Program-made: the position numbers and the translations under genes | Part shown: piece after piece, positions 30,131 to 42,017 of the stretch | How positions within the stretch are numbered: position 1 is the stretch's first letter | Layout of the letters: each line of letters starts with the position of its first letter | Notes under the pieces: model-generated | What the model was told of the DNA's origin: nothing | The model's database searches: none | The model's input: the letters and a program-made list of their open reading frames with translations, nothing else | NCBI RefSeq assembly: GCF_002243045.1 | Contig: NZ_MBKP01000022.1 | Span: 1 to 60,178 of the forward strand | Length of the DNA stretch: 60,178 nt | Reading direction: 5' to 3' | Source: Methanolobus psychrotolerans | GTDB lineage: Archaea; Halobacteriota; Methanosarcinia; Methanosarcinales; Methanosarcinaceae

Positions 30131-31210
30131 ATGTTATTGGAATTGATTTTAATTATCTTTATACTTAGCTATCCTGCATCAGCTTTTACAATCATTGAAG
30201 GTAAGGATACGATAATAATAGATAACGAAATACATGATGATATTTATGTAGCTGGCAATAATATCATAATCATTGGAACTGTTTATGGGGATGTTGTTGC
30301 TGCTGGCGGCACGGTCGATATCCGGGGAAACATCACACAGGATCTGATAGTAGCCGCCGGGGATGTCATCATAACAGGTAATATAGGTGACGATGTCAGA
30401 GTCGCTTCGGGTAAACTGACAATTTCCGGGGATGTGCATGACGATCTTGTTTTGTTTGCAGGTGATACAATAATATCCTCAACCGGAGCTGTTGGTGGTG
30501 ATCTTACATCCATGTCAAGTAAACTCAACATACTTGGTGACGTCAATGGGAATGTCACCGGATCAGGCGGTGAGGTCACATTCGGTGGCATGGTCGGCGG
30601 AAATGTTGATCTGACCACAGAAAAGCTCGTATTACTACCCGACGCACACATCAATGGTAACTTTAAATACCAGAGTCCTGCAAGCATTCACGTTCCTGCA
30701 GGAACCGTTGGTAAAGAGGTTCAGTTCCTTGAGAAGCAATATTACACGGAAAGAAATAGCTCGTTTTCATTTATGTGGTGGTTCATAGGTTATCTGTCAC
30801 TGGTGCTGATAGGCCTTCTGGCAATGTCAATATGGCCTGAGCAGATCAGTAATATAGCTTCAAAGACCCCGGAATCGCCTGGAAAATCATTCCTCATCGG
30901 TCTTGCAATATTCATAGCATCCGGGATAATTGCATCCTTTTTGCTTATCACACTAATAGGCATTCCGCTGTCGATGATACTCATAGCATTGATATTGCTA
31001 GGTCTCTACACAGCAAGGATATTCACAGCATTATGGCTTGGAAAGTATCTGTTCACGAAAATAGACAAAAAACCAAAAACGTGGATATATCTGGTATTTG
31101 GAATATTTGTCCTTCTTCTTGTAGGTGAAATACCGGTTATAGGAAGCCTTGTCTATATTGTTGCCACTTTCATACCGATAGGCAACATTTACTATGCGGT
31201 AAGAGAATAA
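30131..31210 (+). CDS. Bactofilin-like beta-helix protein with membrane domain
   Basis: A 359-residue protein. A hydrophobic N-terminus ending YPASAF (about residue 18) looks like a signal peptide. Residues 25-195 are short Gly/Val/Ile repeats (patterns such as VYGDVVAAGGTVDIRGNI) typical of the polymer-forming bactofilin beta-helix. Four or five membrane helices follow at about 215-237, 255-300 and 315-355. The beta-helix would sit outside the cell and the tail in the membrane. Signal peptide plus membrane fusion differs from cytoplasmic bactofilins. The ATG shares a base with the stop of a three-codon frame (30120-30131), described as a finding. Confidence 0.8.
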   Translation: MLLELILIIFILSYPASAFTIIEGKDTIIIDNEIHDDIYVAGNNIIIIGTVYGDVVAAGGTVDIRGNITQDLIVAAGDVIITGNIGDDVRVASGKLTISGDVHDDLVLFAGDTIISSTGAVGGDLTSMSSKLNILGDVNGNVTGSGGEVTFGGMVGGNVDLTTEKLVLLPDAHINGNFKYQSPASIHVPAGTVGKEVQFLEKQYYTERNSSFSFMWWFIGYLSLVLIGLLAMSIWPEQISNIASKTPESPGKSFLIGLAIFIASGIIASFLLITLIGIPLSMILIALILLGLYTARIFTALWLGKYLFTKIDKKPKTWIYLVFGIFVLLLVGEIPVIGSLVYIVATFIPIGNIYYAVRE

Positions 31211-31211
31211 T

Positions 31212-31245
31212 TAAAGGACACAACTCAAATGTCCTTTTCATTTTT
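31212..31245 (+). terminator. Hairpin terminator after bactofilin-like gene
   Basis: AAAGGACA (31212-31219) pairs perfectly with TGTCCTTT (31229-31236) across a nine-base loop, and TCATTTTTT follows. It begins two bases after the stop codon. Confidence 0.7.
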
Positions 31246-31528
31246 TGATCAATTGCTGCCTTTAATAGTAATGCATCGGATCCTGTGTTAAAAGTACTAC
31301 AAAAACAGAGTTTGAAGAATTAGGATCGGAGCACTTTTTTAAACTAATTAATATAAACATTTAATTAGCATGAATGCATAATAAACGCCAGATGTTTTAG
31401 GCAAAATAAGAACCTAGGGATTTAAAACAAATATTTCTTTGGCTGTGTTTTGAGGGATGAAAGAGTATACGTTTTAGACTAGACATTGTTATTTGATTAT
31501 TATGAATTTTTCACGGAGCTGTATTTAA
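31246..31528. other. Region upstream of gyrB
   Basis: About 280 bases of AT-rich DNA after the terminator. It includes TATA-like TTAATATAAA near 31347 and ends with GGAG ten bases before the gyrB ATG. No gene or long repeat is seen. A long gyrB leader is possible. Confidence 0.35.
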
Positions 31529-33433
<1,905 letters not shown>

Positions 33434-33442
33434 GGTTAAAGA

Positions 33443-36016
33443 ATGTCAGATAACATTGATGATTATAACGACGGGAACGATGTTCCTGAAGAGGAACCTT
33501 CTGAGATATATCCGGATGATTCTTTTGATCCACAGCCATCAGATACAGGTGAAAGGGTCGTTCCAATACTCATTGAAGATGAGATGAAAAAATCCTACAT
33601 CAGTTATGCAATGAGCGTAATTGTCGGACGTGCTCTTCCCGATGCAAGAGACGGTCTCAAACCCGTTCACCGCAGGATACTCTATTCTATGAAGGAGTCA
33701 GGTATCACATATGACAAAGCCTACAAAAAATCCGCCCGCGTAGTGGGAGACGTTCTTGGTAAATATCACCCTCATGGTGATACTGCTATTTACGATTCAC
33801 TTGTAAGGATGGTACAGGACTTTTCATTGAGGTATCCACTCATAGACGGACAAGGTAACTTTGGTTCTATTGACGGTGACTCTGCTGCTGCCATGCGTTA
33901 CACCGAAGCCCGCATGGACAAAATAACCGATGAGATGCTCATTGATATTGATAAGGAAACTGTTGCTACACGTCCCAACTATGATGGAACCCTTGAAGAG
34001 CCAGTAGTACTTCCGGCAAAGCTTCCAAACCTGCTTGTCAACGGTTCCACCGGTATTGCTGTGGGTATGGCCACCAACATGGCACCTCACAATCTTACCG
34101 AGGTTATCAATGCAACTTTAATGCTTATTGATAATCCCGACGTGACAATTCCTGAGATGATGACCGTGATCAAAGGACCTGATTTCCCAACTGCCGGCAT
34201 CATACTTGGTACCCAGGGAATTAAGTCCGCCTATGAGACCGGTCGTGGAAAGATACAGATCAGAGCTGTTGCTGAAATAGATGAGATGAAAAAGGACAAG
34301 TATCGCATAATTGTCACAGAACTGCCTTACCAGGTCAACAAGGCAAAACTTATTGAGGATATAGCAACTCTTGTCAGGGAAAAGAGGGTCATCGGAGTTT
34401 CAGACTTGCGTGATGAGTCTGACCGTGATGGAATACGTGTTGTTATTGAGCTGAGCCGCGGTACCAATGCAAATGTGGTGCTAAACCAGTTATATAAGCA
34501 CACCCAAATGCAAACAACCTTTGGTATAATCAATCTTGCACTTGTGGATGATGTGCCACGGGAACTGAACCTTAAACAAATACTACGCATCTATCTGGAA
34601 CACCGCATCGATGTAATCCAGAAACGCACCCTGTTCCTTCTTAAGAAGGCAGAAGAAAGAGCTCACATACTGAAAGGGTTGAAGATAGCTCTTGACCATC
34701 TGGATGAGGTCATATCACTCATACGCGCTTCCAAGACAGTGGAAGATGCAAGGGAAGGACTCATTTCCAGATTCGGGCTTGATGAACTGCAGGCAAAGGC
34801 TATCCTTGATATGCGCCTGCAGAAGCTCACAGGTCTTGAAAGACAGAAGGTTGATGATGAGTACAACGAACTTCTCAAACGCATTGCAGAATTTGAACTG
34901 ATCATCGCAAGTGAGGAAATGAAGTATGGCATCATCAGGGATGAACTTGAAGATCTGAAGGAACGTTTCGGCGACGAACGCAGGACTGCTATCAAATCCT
35001 CTGTGGAAGAACTGGACAATGAGGATCTCATACCCGTAGAGGAAATGGTATTAACAATCACTAACAGTGGTTATATTAAGAGACTTCCTGTTGATACTTA
35101 TTCCCAGCAGCACAGGGGTGGAAAAGGCGTAATCGGCATGGACACCAAGGAAGAGGATTACGTGGTGGATATCTTTGTTGCCTCTACACATAATTATATC
35201 ATGTTCTTCACCAACAGAGGTCGTGTGCACTGGCGTAAGGTGTATGAAATACCGGAAGGCAGCAGGCAGTCCCGTGGCAAGGCCATCGTGAACCTGCTTG
35301 AACTTGAGGAGGGTGAACTGGTTACAGCCATGATACCTGTAAGTGAGTTTAAGGATGATGTATTCCTTTTCATGGCTACACGCATGGGTACCGTCAAGAA
35401 GAGCCAGCTTTCAGATTTCAGCAACCCGCGCAAGAAAGGCATAATCGCCATCAACCTTGACGAGGAGGATGAGCTTGTAAATGTTGCCCTGACAGATGGC
35501 TCACGGGATGTTGTCATGGTTTCAAGGCATGGCAAAGCAATACGATTCCAGGAGAGCGAGGTACGTGTAATGGGTCGCAGTGCAAGAGGTGTCCGCGGAA
35601 TGAACCTGGAAGCAGGTGATATTGTCGTCAGTCTTGATCTGGTGGATGAGAAAGCTTCATTGCTCACTGTAACGGAGAATGGTTTTGGAAAGAGGACAGA
35701 GTTTGAAGAATACAGGTCAATGCACAGGGGTGGCCGGGGTGTCATAACCATAGTTACCAGCCTGCGCAACGGACCGGTCATCAACGTAAAAGCAGTCTAT
35801 GAAGATGACGACATTATTCTAACCAGTTCCGAAGGCATTATCATTCGTATTCCGGTGAAGGATGTACGTATCCAGGGCAGGAACACACAGGGAGTCAAGA
35901 TAATGAATGTTCGCGCCAGCGACAAGGTTGTTGGTGTTGCAAGACTTAAGGCTGATGAAGTAAAAATAGATGAAGCAAAAATAGACGAGATAAGAGCTGA
36001 TGAAGAACATATGTAA
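33443..36016 (+). CDS. gyrA: DNA gyrase subunit A
   Basis: An 857-residue DNA-cleaving subunit. The winged-helix part has [21 protein letters not shown]-type start residues, KYHPHGD, and [20 protein letters not shown] with the catalytic Tyr. The C-terminal beta-pinwheel contains the GyrA box QHRGGKG, which identifies gyrase rather than topoisomerase IV. The N-terminus has a 40-residue acidic extension before the conserved core. The last 25 residues are an acidic tail with repeats ([18 protein letters not shown]). GAGG is seven bases before the ATG. Confidence 0.97.
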   Translation: MSDNIDDYNDGNDVPEEEPSEIYPDDSFDPQPSDTGERVVPILIEDEMKKSYISYAMSVIVGRALPDARDGLKPVHRRILYSMKESGITYDKAYKKSARVVGDVLGKYHPHGDTAIYDSLVRMVQDFSLRYPLIDGQGNFGSIDGDSAAAMRYTEARMDKITDEMLIDIDKETVATRPNYDGTLEEPVVLPAKLPNLLVNGSTGIAVGMATNMAPHNLTEVINATLMLIDNPDVTIPEMMTVIKGPDFPTAGIILGTQGIKSAYETGRGKIQIRAVAEIDEMKKDKYRIIVTELPYQVNKAKLIEDIATLVREKRVIGVSDLRDESDRDGIRVVIELSRGTNANVVLNQLYKHTQMQTTFGIINLALVDDVPRELNLKQILRIYLEHRIDVIQKRTLFLLKKAEERAHILKGLKIALDHLDEVISLIRASKTVEDAREGLISRFGLDELQAKAILDMRLQKLTGLERQKVDDEYNELLKRIAEFELIIASEEMKYGIIRDELEDLKERFGDERRTAIKSSVEELDNEDLIPVEEMVLTITNSGYIKRLPVDTYSQQHRGGKGVIGMDTKEEDYVVDIFVASTHNYIMFFTNRGRVHWRKVYEIPEGSRQSRGKAIVNLLELEEGELVTAMIPVSEFKDDVFLFMATRMGTVKKSQLSDFSNPRKKGIIAINLDEEDELVNVALTDGSRDVVMVSRHGKAIRFQESEVRVMGRSARGVRGMNLEAGDIVVSLDLVDEKASLLTVTENGFGKRTEFEEYRSMHRGGRGVITIVTSLRNGPVINVKAVYEDDDIILTSSEGIIIRIPVKDVRIQGRNTQGVKIMNVRASDKVVGVARLKADEVKIDEAKIDEIRADEEHM

Positions 36017-36095
36017 ATGCGTTTAAGCATTAACTTTATCTAGTAGTCTGAGTAGCTAGGCGTAAAAATCGTATAAATTGATTAAGGATGATATT

Positions 36096-36992
36096 ATGGA
36101 ACTCGATAAATTAAGACACGGTACCGAGCTTATCAAGCGCGGCTTTGCAAAGATGCAGAAAGGCGGTGTAATAATGGATGTCACAACACCGGAACAGGCC
36201 CGCATAGCAGAAGAAGCAGGGGCTGTTGCAGTTATGGCTCTGCAGGCAGTGCCTGCAGATATCAGGAAAGAGGGCGGTGTTGCCAGGATGGCAGACCCAC
36301 AGATGGTCGCAGAGATCATTGAAACCGTAACAATTCCTGTAATGGCAAAGGCTCGTATAGGTCATTTTGTAGAGGCAGAGATCCTTCAGGCTCTTGGTGC
36401 TGACATGGTCGATGAGTCCGAAGTGCTCACACCAGCAGACAATAAGTACCACATTGATAAAAGTCAGTTCACTGTTCCTTTTGTCTGTGGTGCAAGGAAT
36501 CTTGGTGAGGCCCTTCGCAGAATAAACGAAGGTGCTGCCATGATCCGCACAAAAGGAGAAGCAGGAACCGGCGATGTGAGCGAGGCTGTTAAGCACATGA
36601 AACAGATAATGGGTGAAATTCGCGCTCTTAAGGGCATGACAAAGGAAGAAATGATCCGTGTTGCCCGTGAGATCGAAGCACCTGTTGAGCTTGTTATCGA
36701 GACCGCAGAAATGCAGCGTCTTCCGGTTGTAAACTTTGCAGCCGGCGGTGTTGCAACACCTGCTGATGCAGCTCTTATGATGCGCCTTGGTGCTGACGGT
36801 GTATTTGTTGGTTCTGGAATTTTCAAGGCCGAGAACCCTGAGAAAATGGCAAAGGCAATTGTAGAGGCTGTAAACAACTATGATAACCCTGAGGTACTTG
36901 CTAAGATCTCAAAGGGAATCGGCTCAGGTATGAAGGGTATCAGCGTTGATACTATCCCTAAAGAACAGGCTTTACAGAATCGTGGATGGTAG
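36096..36992 (+). CDS. pdxS: Pyridoxal 5'-phosphate synthase, PdxS subunit
   Basis: A 298-residue synthase making PLP from ribose 5-phosphate, glyceraldehyde 3-phosphate and ammonia. It opens with the family start [19 protein letters not shown]-like sequence and has [21 protein letters not shown] (with a catalytic lysine), [10 protein letters not shown] and [16 protein letters not shown] 36096 follows AAGGATGAT. It is followed 42 bases later by its glutaminase partner PdxT, which channels ammonia into it. Confidence 0.97.
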   Translation: MELDKLRHGTELIKRGFAKMQKGGVIMDVTTPEQARIAEEAGAVAVMALQAVPADIRKEGGVARMADPQMVAEIIETVTIPVMAKARIGHFVEAEILQALGADMVDESEVLTPADNKYHIDKSQFTVPFVCGARNLGEALRRINEGAAMIRTKGEAGTGDVSEAVKHMKQIMGEIRALKGMTKEEMIRVAREIEAPVELVIETAEMQRLPVVNFAAGGVATPADAALMMRLGADGVFVGSGIFKAENPEKMAKAIVEAVNNYDNPEVLAKISKGIGSGMKGISVDTIPKEQALQNRGW

Positions 36993-37034
36993 TCCCATCC
37001 CTTATTCTTTTTTAATACTTAAAACGGGATCTTT

Positions 37035-37628
37035 ATGCGACTTGGTGTAATTGCCATTCAGGGTGATGTTTCTGAACATGTGGAAGCCCTTGAAAGAGCA
37101 CTCGTGCAGCGTGGCGAAGAGGCTAAGATCGTCACTATCAAACATAAGGGCATTGTCCCTGATTGTGATGCTCTTGTACTTCCAGGCGGGGAGAGCACTA
37201 CACTTGGAAAATTGCTGATACAAGAGGGTATTGCAGATGAGATACGGGAAATGAATACAGCCGGAAAACCTATCATGGGCACCTGTGCAGGCCTTATACT
37301 GCTTGCAAAGGAAGGCGATGAGCAGGTAAAAAAGACACACCAGCACCTTCTTGGCCTTATGGATACAAGAGTGAACAGGAATGCCTTCGGCAGACAGCGC
37401 GATTCTTTTGAGATAGAACTTGATGTCGCATTTCTGGATGAAGCGTACAATGCAGTATTTATCAGGGCACCCGGAATTGTAGAAGCTGGAAAGGATGTTA
37501 AAGTCCTGGCAAAAATAGATGAGATGATCGTGGCAGCCGAACAGGGAAATGTACTGGCACTGGCTTTCCATCCTGAACTTACAGAAGATCTGAGGGTTCA
37601 CCAGTATTTCCTTGACAGAGTATTCTGA
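37035..37628 (+). CDS. pdxT: Pyridoxal 5'-phosphate synthase, glutaminase PdxT
   Basis: A 197-residue class I glutamine amidotransferase. GVIAIQGDVSEH is the start strand, LPGGESTT the oxyanion-side loop, GTCAGLI holds the nucleophile Cys, and ALAFHPEL holds the His-Glu pair. NRNAFGRQRDSFE is a PdxT hallmark. It supplies ammonia from glutamine to PdxS. GGGATC stands near the start. A T-rich stretch (37635-37680) after the gene is likely to end transcription. Confidence 0.96.
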   Translation: MRLGVIAIQGDVSEHVEALERALVQRGEEAKIVTIKHKGIVPDCDALVLPGGESTTLGKLLIQEGIADEIREMNTAGKPIMGTCAGLILLAKEGDEQVKKTHQHLLGLMDTRVNRNAFGRQRDSFEIELDVAFLDEAYNAVFIRAPGIVEAGKDVKVLAKIDEMIVAAEQGNVLALAFHPELTEDLRVHQYFLDRVF

Positions 37629-37765
37629 TCGTTCTTTTTGTTTCTTTCTGTTATAATTTACATTTTTTTCTTTTTCCCTTTTTGGAACATCACTGATGAA
37701 AAAGTTTAAACTTTATTGCCGTGTAGATAACTGTACTTTTAATTTTGATTCGTAAAGGTGAAACA

Positions 37766-38173
37766 ATGGTAAAGTTAACAGATGAGATAAAAGAAGAGTT
37801 CGCAAAGATGAAGATTTTCCCTTTCGCAACAGCCTCCAAAGAGGGTGTACCGAATGTTATCCCTATTGGTATGTGCTACCTTCAGGAAGATGCGGAGACC
37901 ATCTGGATCGTTGACAACTACTTCCATAAGACAATGGAGAATCTCAGGGCAAACCCTAAAGGCGCTATCTACGTGTGGGGAGCTGAGATAAAGGGATGCT
38001 TCCAGATAAAGGGAGATATAAAGATAGTAGACCGCGGAGAGGACTATGAGGAAATGCGCAAGATAGTAAAGGCAAAGAGCGACCACTTCCCTGCAAAGTT
38101 CCTTGTGAAAATGAAGATAACGGATGTCTTTGAATGCAAAGGTGGACCTGACGCGGGGAAGAAGCTACTCTGA
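37766..38173 (+). CDS. Pyridoxamine 5'-phosphate oxidase-fold protein
   Basis: A 135-residue split-barrel flavin-binding protein of the PNPOx-like superfamily. Typical features are FPFATASKEGVPNVIPI in the first strands, TIWIVDNYFHKTMENLRANPK, and FQIKGDIKIV. Members bind FMN, F420 or haem. Placement after pdxST tempts an assignment to vitamin B6 metabolism, but the protein lacks the C-terminal substrate region of true PdxH, so the link is uncertain. ATG 37766 follows AAAGGTG. It is separately transcribed or weakly linked, 137 bases after pdxT. Confidence 0.8.
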   Translation: MVKLTDEIKEEFAKMKIFPFATASKEGVPNVIPIGMCYLQEDAETIWIVDNYFHKTMENLRANPKGAIYVWGAEIKGCFQIKGDIKIVDRGEDYEEMRKIVKAKSDHFPAKFLVKMKITDVFECKGGPDAGKKLL

Positions 38174-38201
38174 GTTTCCAGCAACCTTTGTTTTTACGGT
38201 T

Positions 38202-38225
38202 TGCCGACCTTTCGGCACTTTTTTA
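38202..38225 (+). terminator. Hairpin terminator TGCCGA / TCGGCA plus T-run
   Basis: TGCCGA (38202-38207) and TCGGCA (38212-38217) form a six-base stem with a CCTT loop, followed by six T residues. It lies 29 bases after the oxidase-fold gene. Confidence 0.7.
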
Positions 38226-38396
38226 CTTGAATAATATTTCAGAATATACGCAGAATGGATGTTATGCCATTTAGGTACAACATCATTCTAAGTAGTAATG
38301 TTTGGAGTGTTATGTGCAACAAAACATAACGATAGTTCCTTGGCAGATTTAGTATAAATAATTTTCTATTAGAGGATTCTGTTAAGCCAAAACCAT

Positions 38397-38840
38397 TCAA
38401 TTATCATTTTCCTTCAAAGATTCCCTGATCGACGATATCTTTGTCTGGTCAAATAATCCTTCAACTGCATCGCACATTGACATTATCCGATCCATATCTG
38501 ATGGCTCCGGGTTGCCATGATAATAATCCTCAAGGGAACAGATATCGAATATCTTATCCAGGGATCGGATCTCCCTGTTCAGTTCCTCAGGCACGTCAAT
38601 GACCATTTCCACGGTATCCATAAGACATGTGTAATTGTGGTTGTATGGTTCCATATCATAAAGATAGCACAAAGCAACAAGATAACGTTCAAGTGCAAGT
38701 GAAGCTACGTTGAATACCACACTATGCTCCTGTCCATTTGCCTGAAACTGCCTTGCTCTTTGAAGATATGCCTTTGAGTCACGATATTCCTTTTCAAACT
38801 CATCAAATCTTGACTTTCTTTCCATAAATTCCAGTCTCAT
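38397..38840 (-). CDS. HEPN-like small helical protein
   Basis: A 147-residue all-helical protein. The segment NVASLALERYLVALCYLYDMEPYNHNYTCLMD has the helix pattern of HEPN/nucleotidyltransferase-partner domains, but the RxxxxH nuclease motif is absent, so ribonuclease activity is unlikely. GGAGG is seven bases before the ATG. It lies 155 bases downstream of the zinc-ribbon membrane protein gene on the same strand and could be in its transcript. The family is tentative. Confidence 0.6.
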   Translation of the reverse strand: MRLEFMERKSRFDEFEKEYRDSKAYLQRARQFQANGQEHSVVFNVASLALERYLVALCYLYDMEPYNHNYTCLMDTVEMVIDVPEELNREIRSLDKIFDICSLEDYYHGNPEPSDMDRIMSMCDAVEGLFDQTKISSIRESLKENDN

Positions 38841-38994
38841 CCGGTAACCTCCTCAGGGCGATTCCGTAAGCCATATACTTTCTGTTCAATATACACGGAA
38901 TGCTATTTCCGTATTATAATAATTGTAGATTGTGGTCAATGTCTTGAAAAAACGAAAATCAAATAAGACAGATACCGGAAATAAAGAACCAATC

Positions 38995-40518
38995 TCAATC
39001 AAGTTTCTGCCCGCAATTGATACAGAACTTCTCGCTGCCTTCGGCTTCCCGTCCGCACTGAGGACATTTTCTTTTACCGGTGCCGATATTCGAGCGCTGG
39101 ATAATGCTATCCTGTATTGTTGTATTGCTTATATTGTATTGGGTAACGGAATCATCAACAAAGAGCTTGATGTCTGTTCTCTTTTCGATCTCCTCAAGGA
39201 TCTTGTGATAGAAACCGGTAAGCGCCTCTTCCTTCTCAGCCCAGGCTTTTACTATCAGACGGGATTTACGCTTACCCACCACTTCGACATAGGCGGCATA
39301 CTTCAGACCTGCCACACCCTCAGCATAGAACCTTGCCACACCTGTGAAAAGTTGCTGTGTGGATGTCACCTCAGGTGTTATCATATACATGTTCATATCT
39401 TTCAGGATACGCGTTGCCATATCAAAGAGATTCTCTGCCGGTATTTCCAGATCTTTGGTATCCTCTTCCGCGATCATCATAGAACCGACATTCATCCTCC
39501 AGGCAGCTTCATCGATCTCCCTTACCCTGAGCACAGGACAGACTATATCCACCATTTTGTTGCTGAGATCTACCTGAACGTGCTTTTTCTGGCTATAATC
39601 ATAGTAACGTATATTGCCTGCAAGTACACAGTTTCCACACTCACCTGTGGGTCTGATTATAAATGTTGCAGTTTTTCCTTCTCCAGGCTGCAGCATAGAG
39701 ATATTCTTCTGACTTTCTTTGACATGGAAGACTTCAGGAACAAAGAGGCTTATCGTTATATCTCCCATTGGCTCTTCAGAAGTGTTTTCGACCTTGATTT
39801 TGTAAAGTATGTTGGCTCCTTTGTACTGAATAGCAGATTTGATGACAGCAGGCTCCTTTGAAGCTGCTTTTGCGGCAACGGCAGATTCTGCAGCCTCAAA
39901 TGTTTGTGAAGTCCTTTCCTTTAAAGATACAGGCGGGATAACAGTTATCTTTTCCTGCTTCTTTCTCTCTTTTTTCTTTTTATCTTTCCCGGACATTTTG
40001 CGCAGCACTAGAACTGCTACAAGAATGACTAACAGAACCCCTATAAGTTCATAGAATGCATCTTCTGCCGATGTGTCCGGGTAGTCATAATGATCAGTAT
40101 TATAATCGGACCGACTGCTCACTACTCCACTTTCATCGTAAGTAACAGTGTAATCAGGATAAATGTAGACGTCTGAGAGAACTACGTAATCATAGTAGGA
40201 ATCGTAATATAGATCATTTATTTTGAATTGAAGAGTCAGATAATTGTCCTGATAATAAAAATAATCGCCTCTGGCATAGTACTGATTCCAGAGCATGGTA
40301 TCATAATAAGATACTGCAAAACTTACCGTTTCATCATAGGTATCGATATCCATTACAGTCAGATAGTAACCATTCTGGATCTCTGCGATCTCACCTTCAG
40401 TAAGAGTGATCTCATAGGCACTGGAGGGAGCTATAGCAGTACCTGAACTAAAGAAACTGCATACGAGAACAAGCATAATCAGGAGTTTGAGATACTTTTG
40501 TACCAATCTTCCACCCAT
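38995..40518 (-). CDS. Membrane protein with Ig-like domain and C-terminal zinc ribbon
   Basis: A 507-residue protein. The N-terminus is a signal or anchor helix (about 8-30), followed by a Tyr/Asp-rich extracytoplasmic domain (32-140). A membrane helix at about 147-168 is followed by basic residues, so the remainder is cytoplasmic: an Ig-like/CARDB-type domain (about 215-330) ending VDIVCPVL, an alpha/beta domain, the motif TTIQDSIIQRSNIG, and a zinc ribbon (CPQCG...FCINCG). The same order of Ig-like domain, CP[IV][LM], alpha/beta domain, DSIIQR and zinc ribbon occurs in the protein at 43962. A TTG at 40506, with GGTGG just before, is an alternative start. It is 84 bases after the SPFH gene on the same strand. 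Confidence 0.7.
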   Translation of the reverse strand: MGGRLVQKYLKLLIMLVLVCSFFSSGTAIAPSSAYEITLTEGEIAEIQNGYYLTVMDIDTYDETVSFAVSYYDTMLWNQYYARGDYFYYQDNYLTLQFKINDLYYDSYYDYVVLSDVYIYPDYTVTYDESGVVSSRSDYNTDHYDYPDTSAEDAFYELIGVLLVILVAVLVLRKMSGKDKKKKERKKQEKITVIPPVSLKERTSQTFEAAESAVAAKAASKEPAVIKSAIQYKGANILYKIKVENTSEEPMGDITISLFVPEVFHVKESQKNISMLQPGEGKTATFIIRPTGECGNCVLAGNIRYYDYSQKKHVQVDLSNKMVDIVCPVLRVREIDEAAWRMNVGSMMIAEEDTKDLEIPAENLFDMATRILKDMNMYMITPEVTSTQQLFTGVARFYAEGVAGLKYAAYVEVVGKRKSRLIVKAWAEKEEALTGFYHKILEEIEKRTDIKLFVDDSVTQYNISNTTIQDSIIQRSNIGTGKRKCPQCGREAEGSEKFCINCGQKLD

Positions 40519-40602
40519 ACCATTCCATATTACTGTTTTTTGCCCCGGTGATATTTAACCTTCGCTTAAAGAGAAGGAAGAAATAAATTCAAACGGCAAC
40601 TA

Positions 40603-41895
40603 TCATACATCAATGAGCCTTTTTCCACACTGGCTGCAAAAACTTGCTTCTGAAGGAATTGTTGAACCGCATCCCGGGCATTTTCTCACAGTTGATGAAC
40701 TCTTACCCTGTGCTGCCCCCATCATGCCGGCGTCAAGCTCCTGCCTGCGATATGAGTCTGCCCGCTCCCTGTCCTCAACCTCCATCATGAAACTGACCCT
40801 GTCCTCTTTTGCCAGCACTTCACTCTGTTTGATCTTTGCCAGGGCTTCCAGTTGCTGTGGTGACATTCGACCATATTCACGACCTTCGCTCACGGTCTTT
40901 GCAACATCAGACCCACCTGCCTGGGTTATATGTTTCAGGTATTCCATATCACGGCCATGTTCACGGTCTTTCATGTCCTGCTCAACTTCCAGTTCAGCAC
41001 GCATGCCTTTTGCTTTTGCAAGTTTTAATTCTTCCTTAAGACGAATGGCTTCCCTGGCTTCCTGCATATCAGCTTCATACTGCAGCCTTTCCATCTCAAG
41101 ATCAGATTTTACATCCTTCTGTTTCTGATCACGGTGGAAATCCTTTTCAGTTGTTACAGCAGCATGACCAGCACGCAACCCAGCCACATCTATCCTTCCC
41201 CTACGCTCAAGATCACCTTCTACCACAAGAGTGTCGAGTTCTGCAAGCTCCTCTCTTGTCTGAAAATCATTAGTAGCCTGCATTACCTTACCATAAGAAC
41301 CAAGCTCCCACTGGACAGTGTATTTCAGCATTTCCAGACCCCACATAGATAGTGTGGAACGAATCCTCATCTCAAGTTCATTCTCAATGTTCAGGCGCAG
41401 GTCCATGTTACCGTAAAGTTTTTCTATATCTTCCTGCCGGACCTCCGGCTCAAGAACAAGTGTAAGCACTTCGCTTTCAAGGCGCTTGTATATATCTTGT
41501 ATAGAGAGTGCCCTGATTCCTTTTTTATCAGGAGTGGAATAGGCATAAAGCATCTGGAAAAAGCGTTTAGGATCTAGTATCCTGAAGCGGAGAAGACCAT
41601 TACATGCCACTCTTTGGTTGTCCCGGGTCCATAGTTCTGGTTGCGCCCACTGCAGATCCTTGGGAGATGTATCCATCATGGCAACATCCACATCCTTCCC
41701 AATATTGCCAGGCTTTAAGAGACCACCAACCTGCAGTTTCCCGCTGTCCACTATTTCATCAACAACACCATTCTTTACCATAGCTGCCTTTTCATTAGGT
41801 GAGAGTATCACTGCTTTACTGAAAAAACCCCCAACCTCCCTTTTAGGAACCACCCTGGCAATATCGTCTGCTTCTTTTTTCCACTTGAATGCCAT
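40603..41895 (-). CDS. SPFH/band-7 domain protein with C-terminal zinc ribbon
   Basis: A 430-residue flotillin/stomatin-like protein of the virion-core-protein (YdjL-like) type without a membrane helix. The SPFH domain spans about 15-220 (VPKREVGGFFSKAVILSPNE start, DNQRVACNGLLRFRI in the core). A charged coiled coil follows (about 220-380). The C-terminus is CPGCGSTIPSEASFCSQCG, a four-cysteine zinc ribbon. SPFH proteins oligomerise on membranes into domains or cages. ATG 41895 was chosen with GGTG upstream over 41913. It is transcribed divergently from the ESCRT-III-like gene cluster, sharing a 120-base promoter region. Confidence 0.82.
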   Translation of the reverse strand: MAFKWKKEADDIARVVPKREVGGFFSKAVILSPNEKAAMVKNGVVDEIVDSGKLQVGGLLKPGNIGKDVDVAMMDTSPKDLQWAQPELWTRDNQRVACNGLLRFRILDPKRFFQMLYAYSTPDKKGIRALSIQDIYKRLESEVLTLVLEPEVRQEDIEKLYGNMDLRLNIENELEMRIRSTLSMWGLEMLKYTVQWELGSYGKVMQATNDFQTREELAELDTLVVEGDLERRGRIDVAGLRAGHAAVTTEKDFHRDQKQKDVKSDLEMERLQYEADMQEAREAIRLKEELKLAKAKGMRAELEVEQDMKDREHGRDMEYLKHITQAGGSDVAKTVSEGREYGRMSPQQLEALAKIKQSEVLAKEDRVSFMMEVEDRERADSYRRQELDAGMMGAAQGKSSSTVRKCPGCGSTIPSEASFCSQCGKRLIDV

Positions 41896-41951
41896 GATCT
41901 TGACACCTTTCATTTAAAATTGATTTTTACTCCTATTTAGGTATTGGGGAA

Positions 41952-41965
41952 ATATTATATATATT
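41952..41965. promoter_or_regulatory. Shared divergent TATA region
   Basis: The A/T-only stretch ATATTATATATATT lies midway between the SPFH gene (minus) and the ribbon-helix-helix gene (plus). It can be read as a TATA box on both strands, about 55-60 bases from either start. It suggests coordinated expression of the two arms of the locus. Confidence 0.45.
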
Positions 41966-42017
41966 GTTTTCCATTGTATACATAGGCATACAAAATAGAT
42001 GTCAAGTTGGAATAACT

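Noticed and set aside
37766-38173. True pyridoxamine phosphate oxidase (PdxH)
   Set aside because: The protein is too short and lacks the C-terminal substrate-binding part; only the fold can be assigned.
38932-39861. Open frame of 309 codons on the plus strand
   Set aside because: It lies opposite the zinc-ribbon membrane protein gene, is Cys/His/Phe-rich without motif, and has no ribosome site; it is a shadow of the minus-strand gene.
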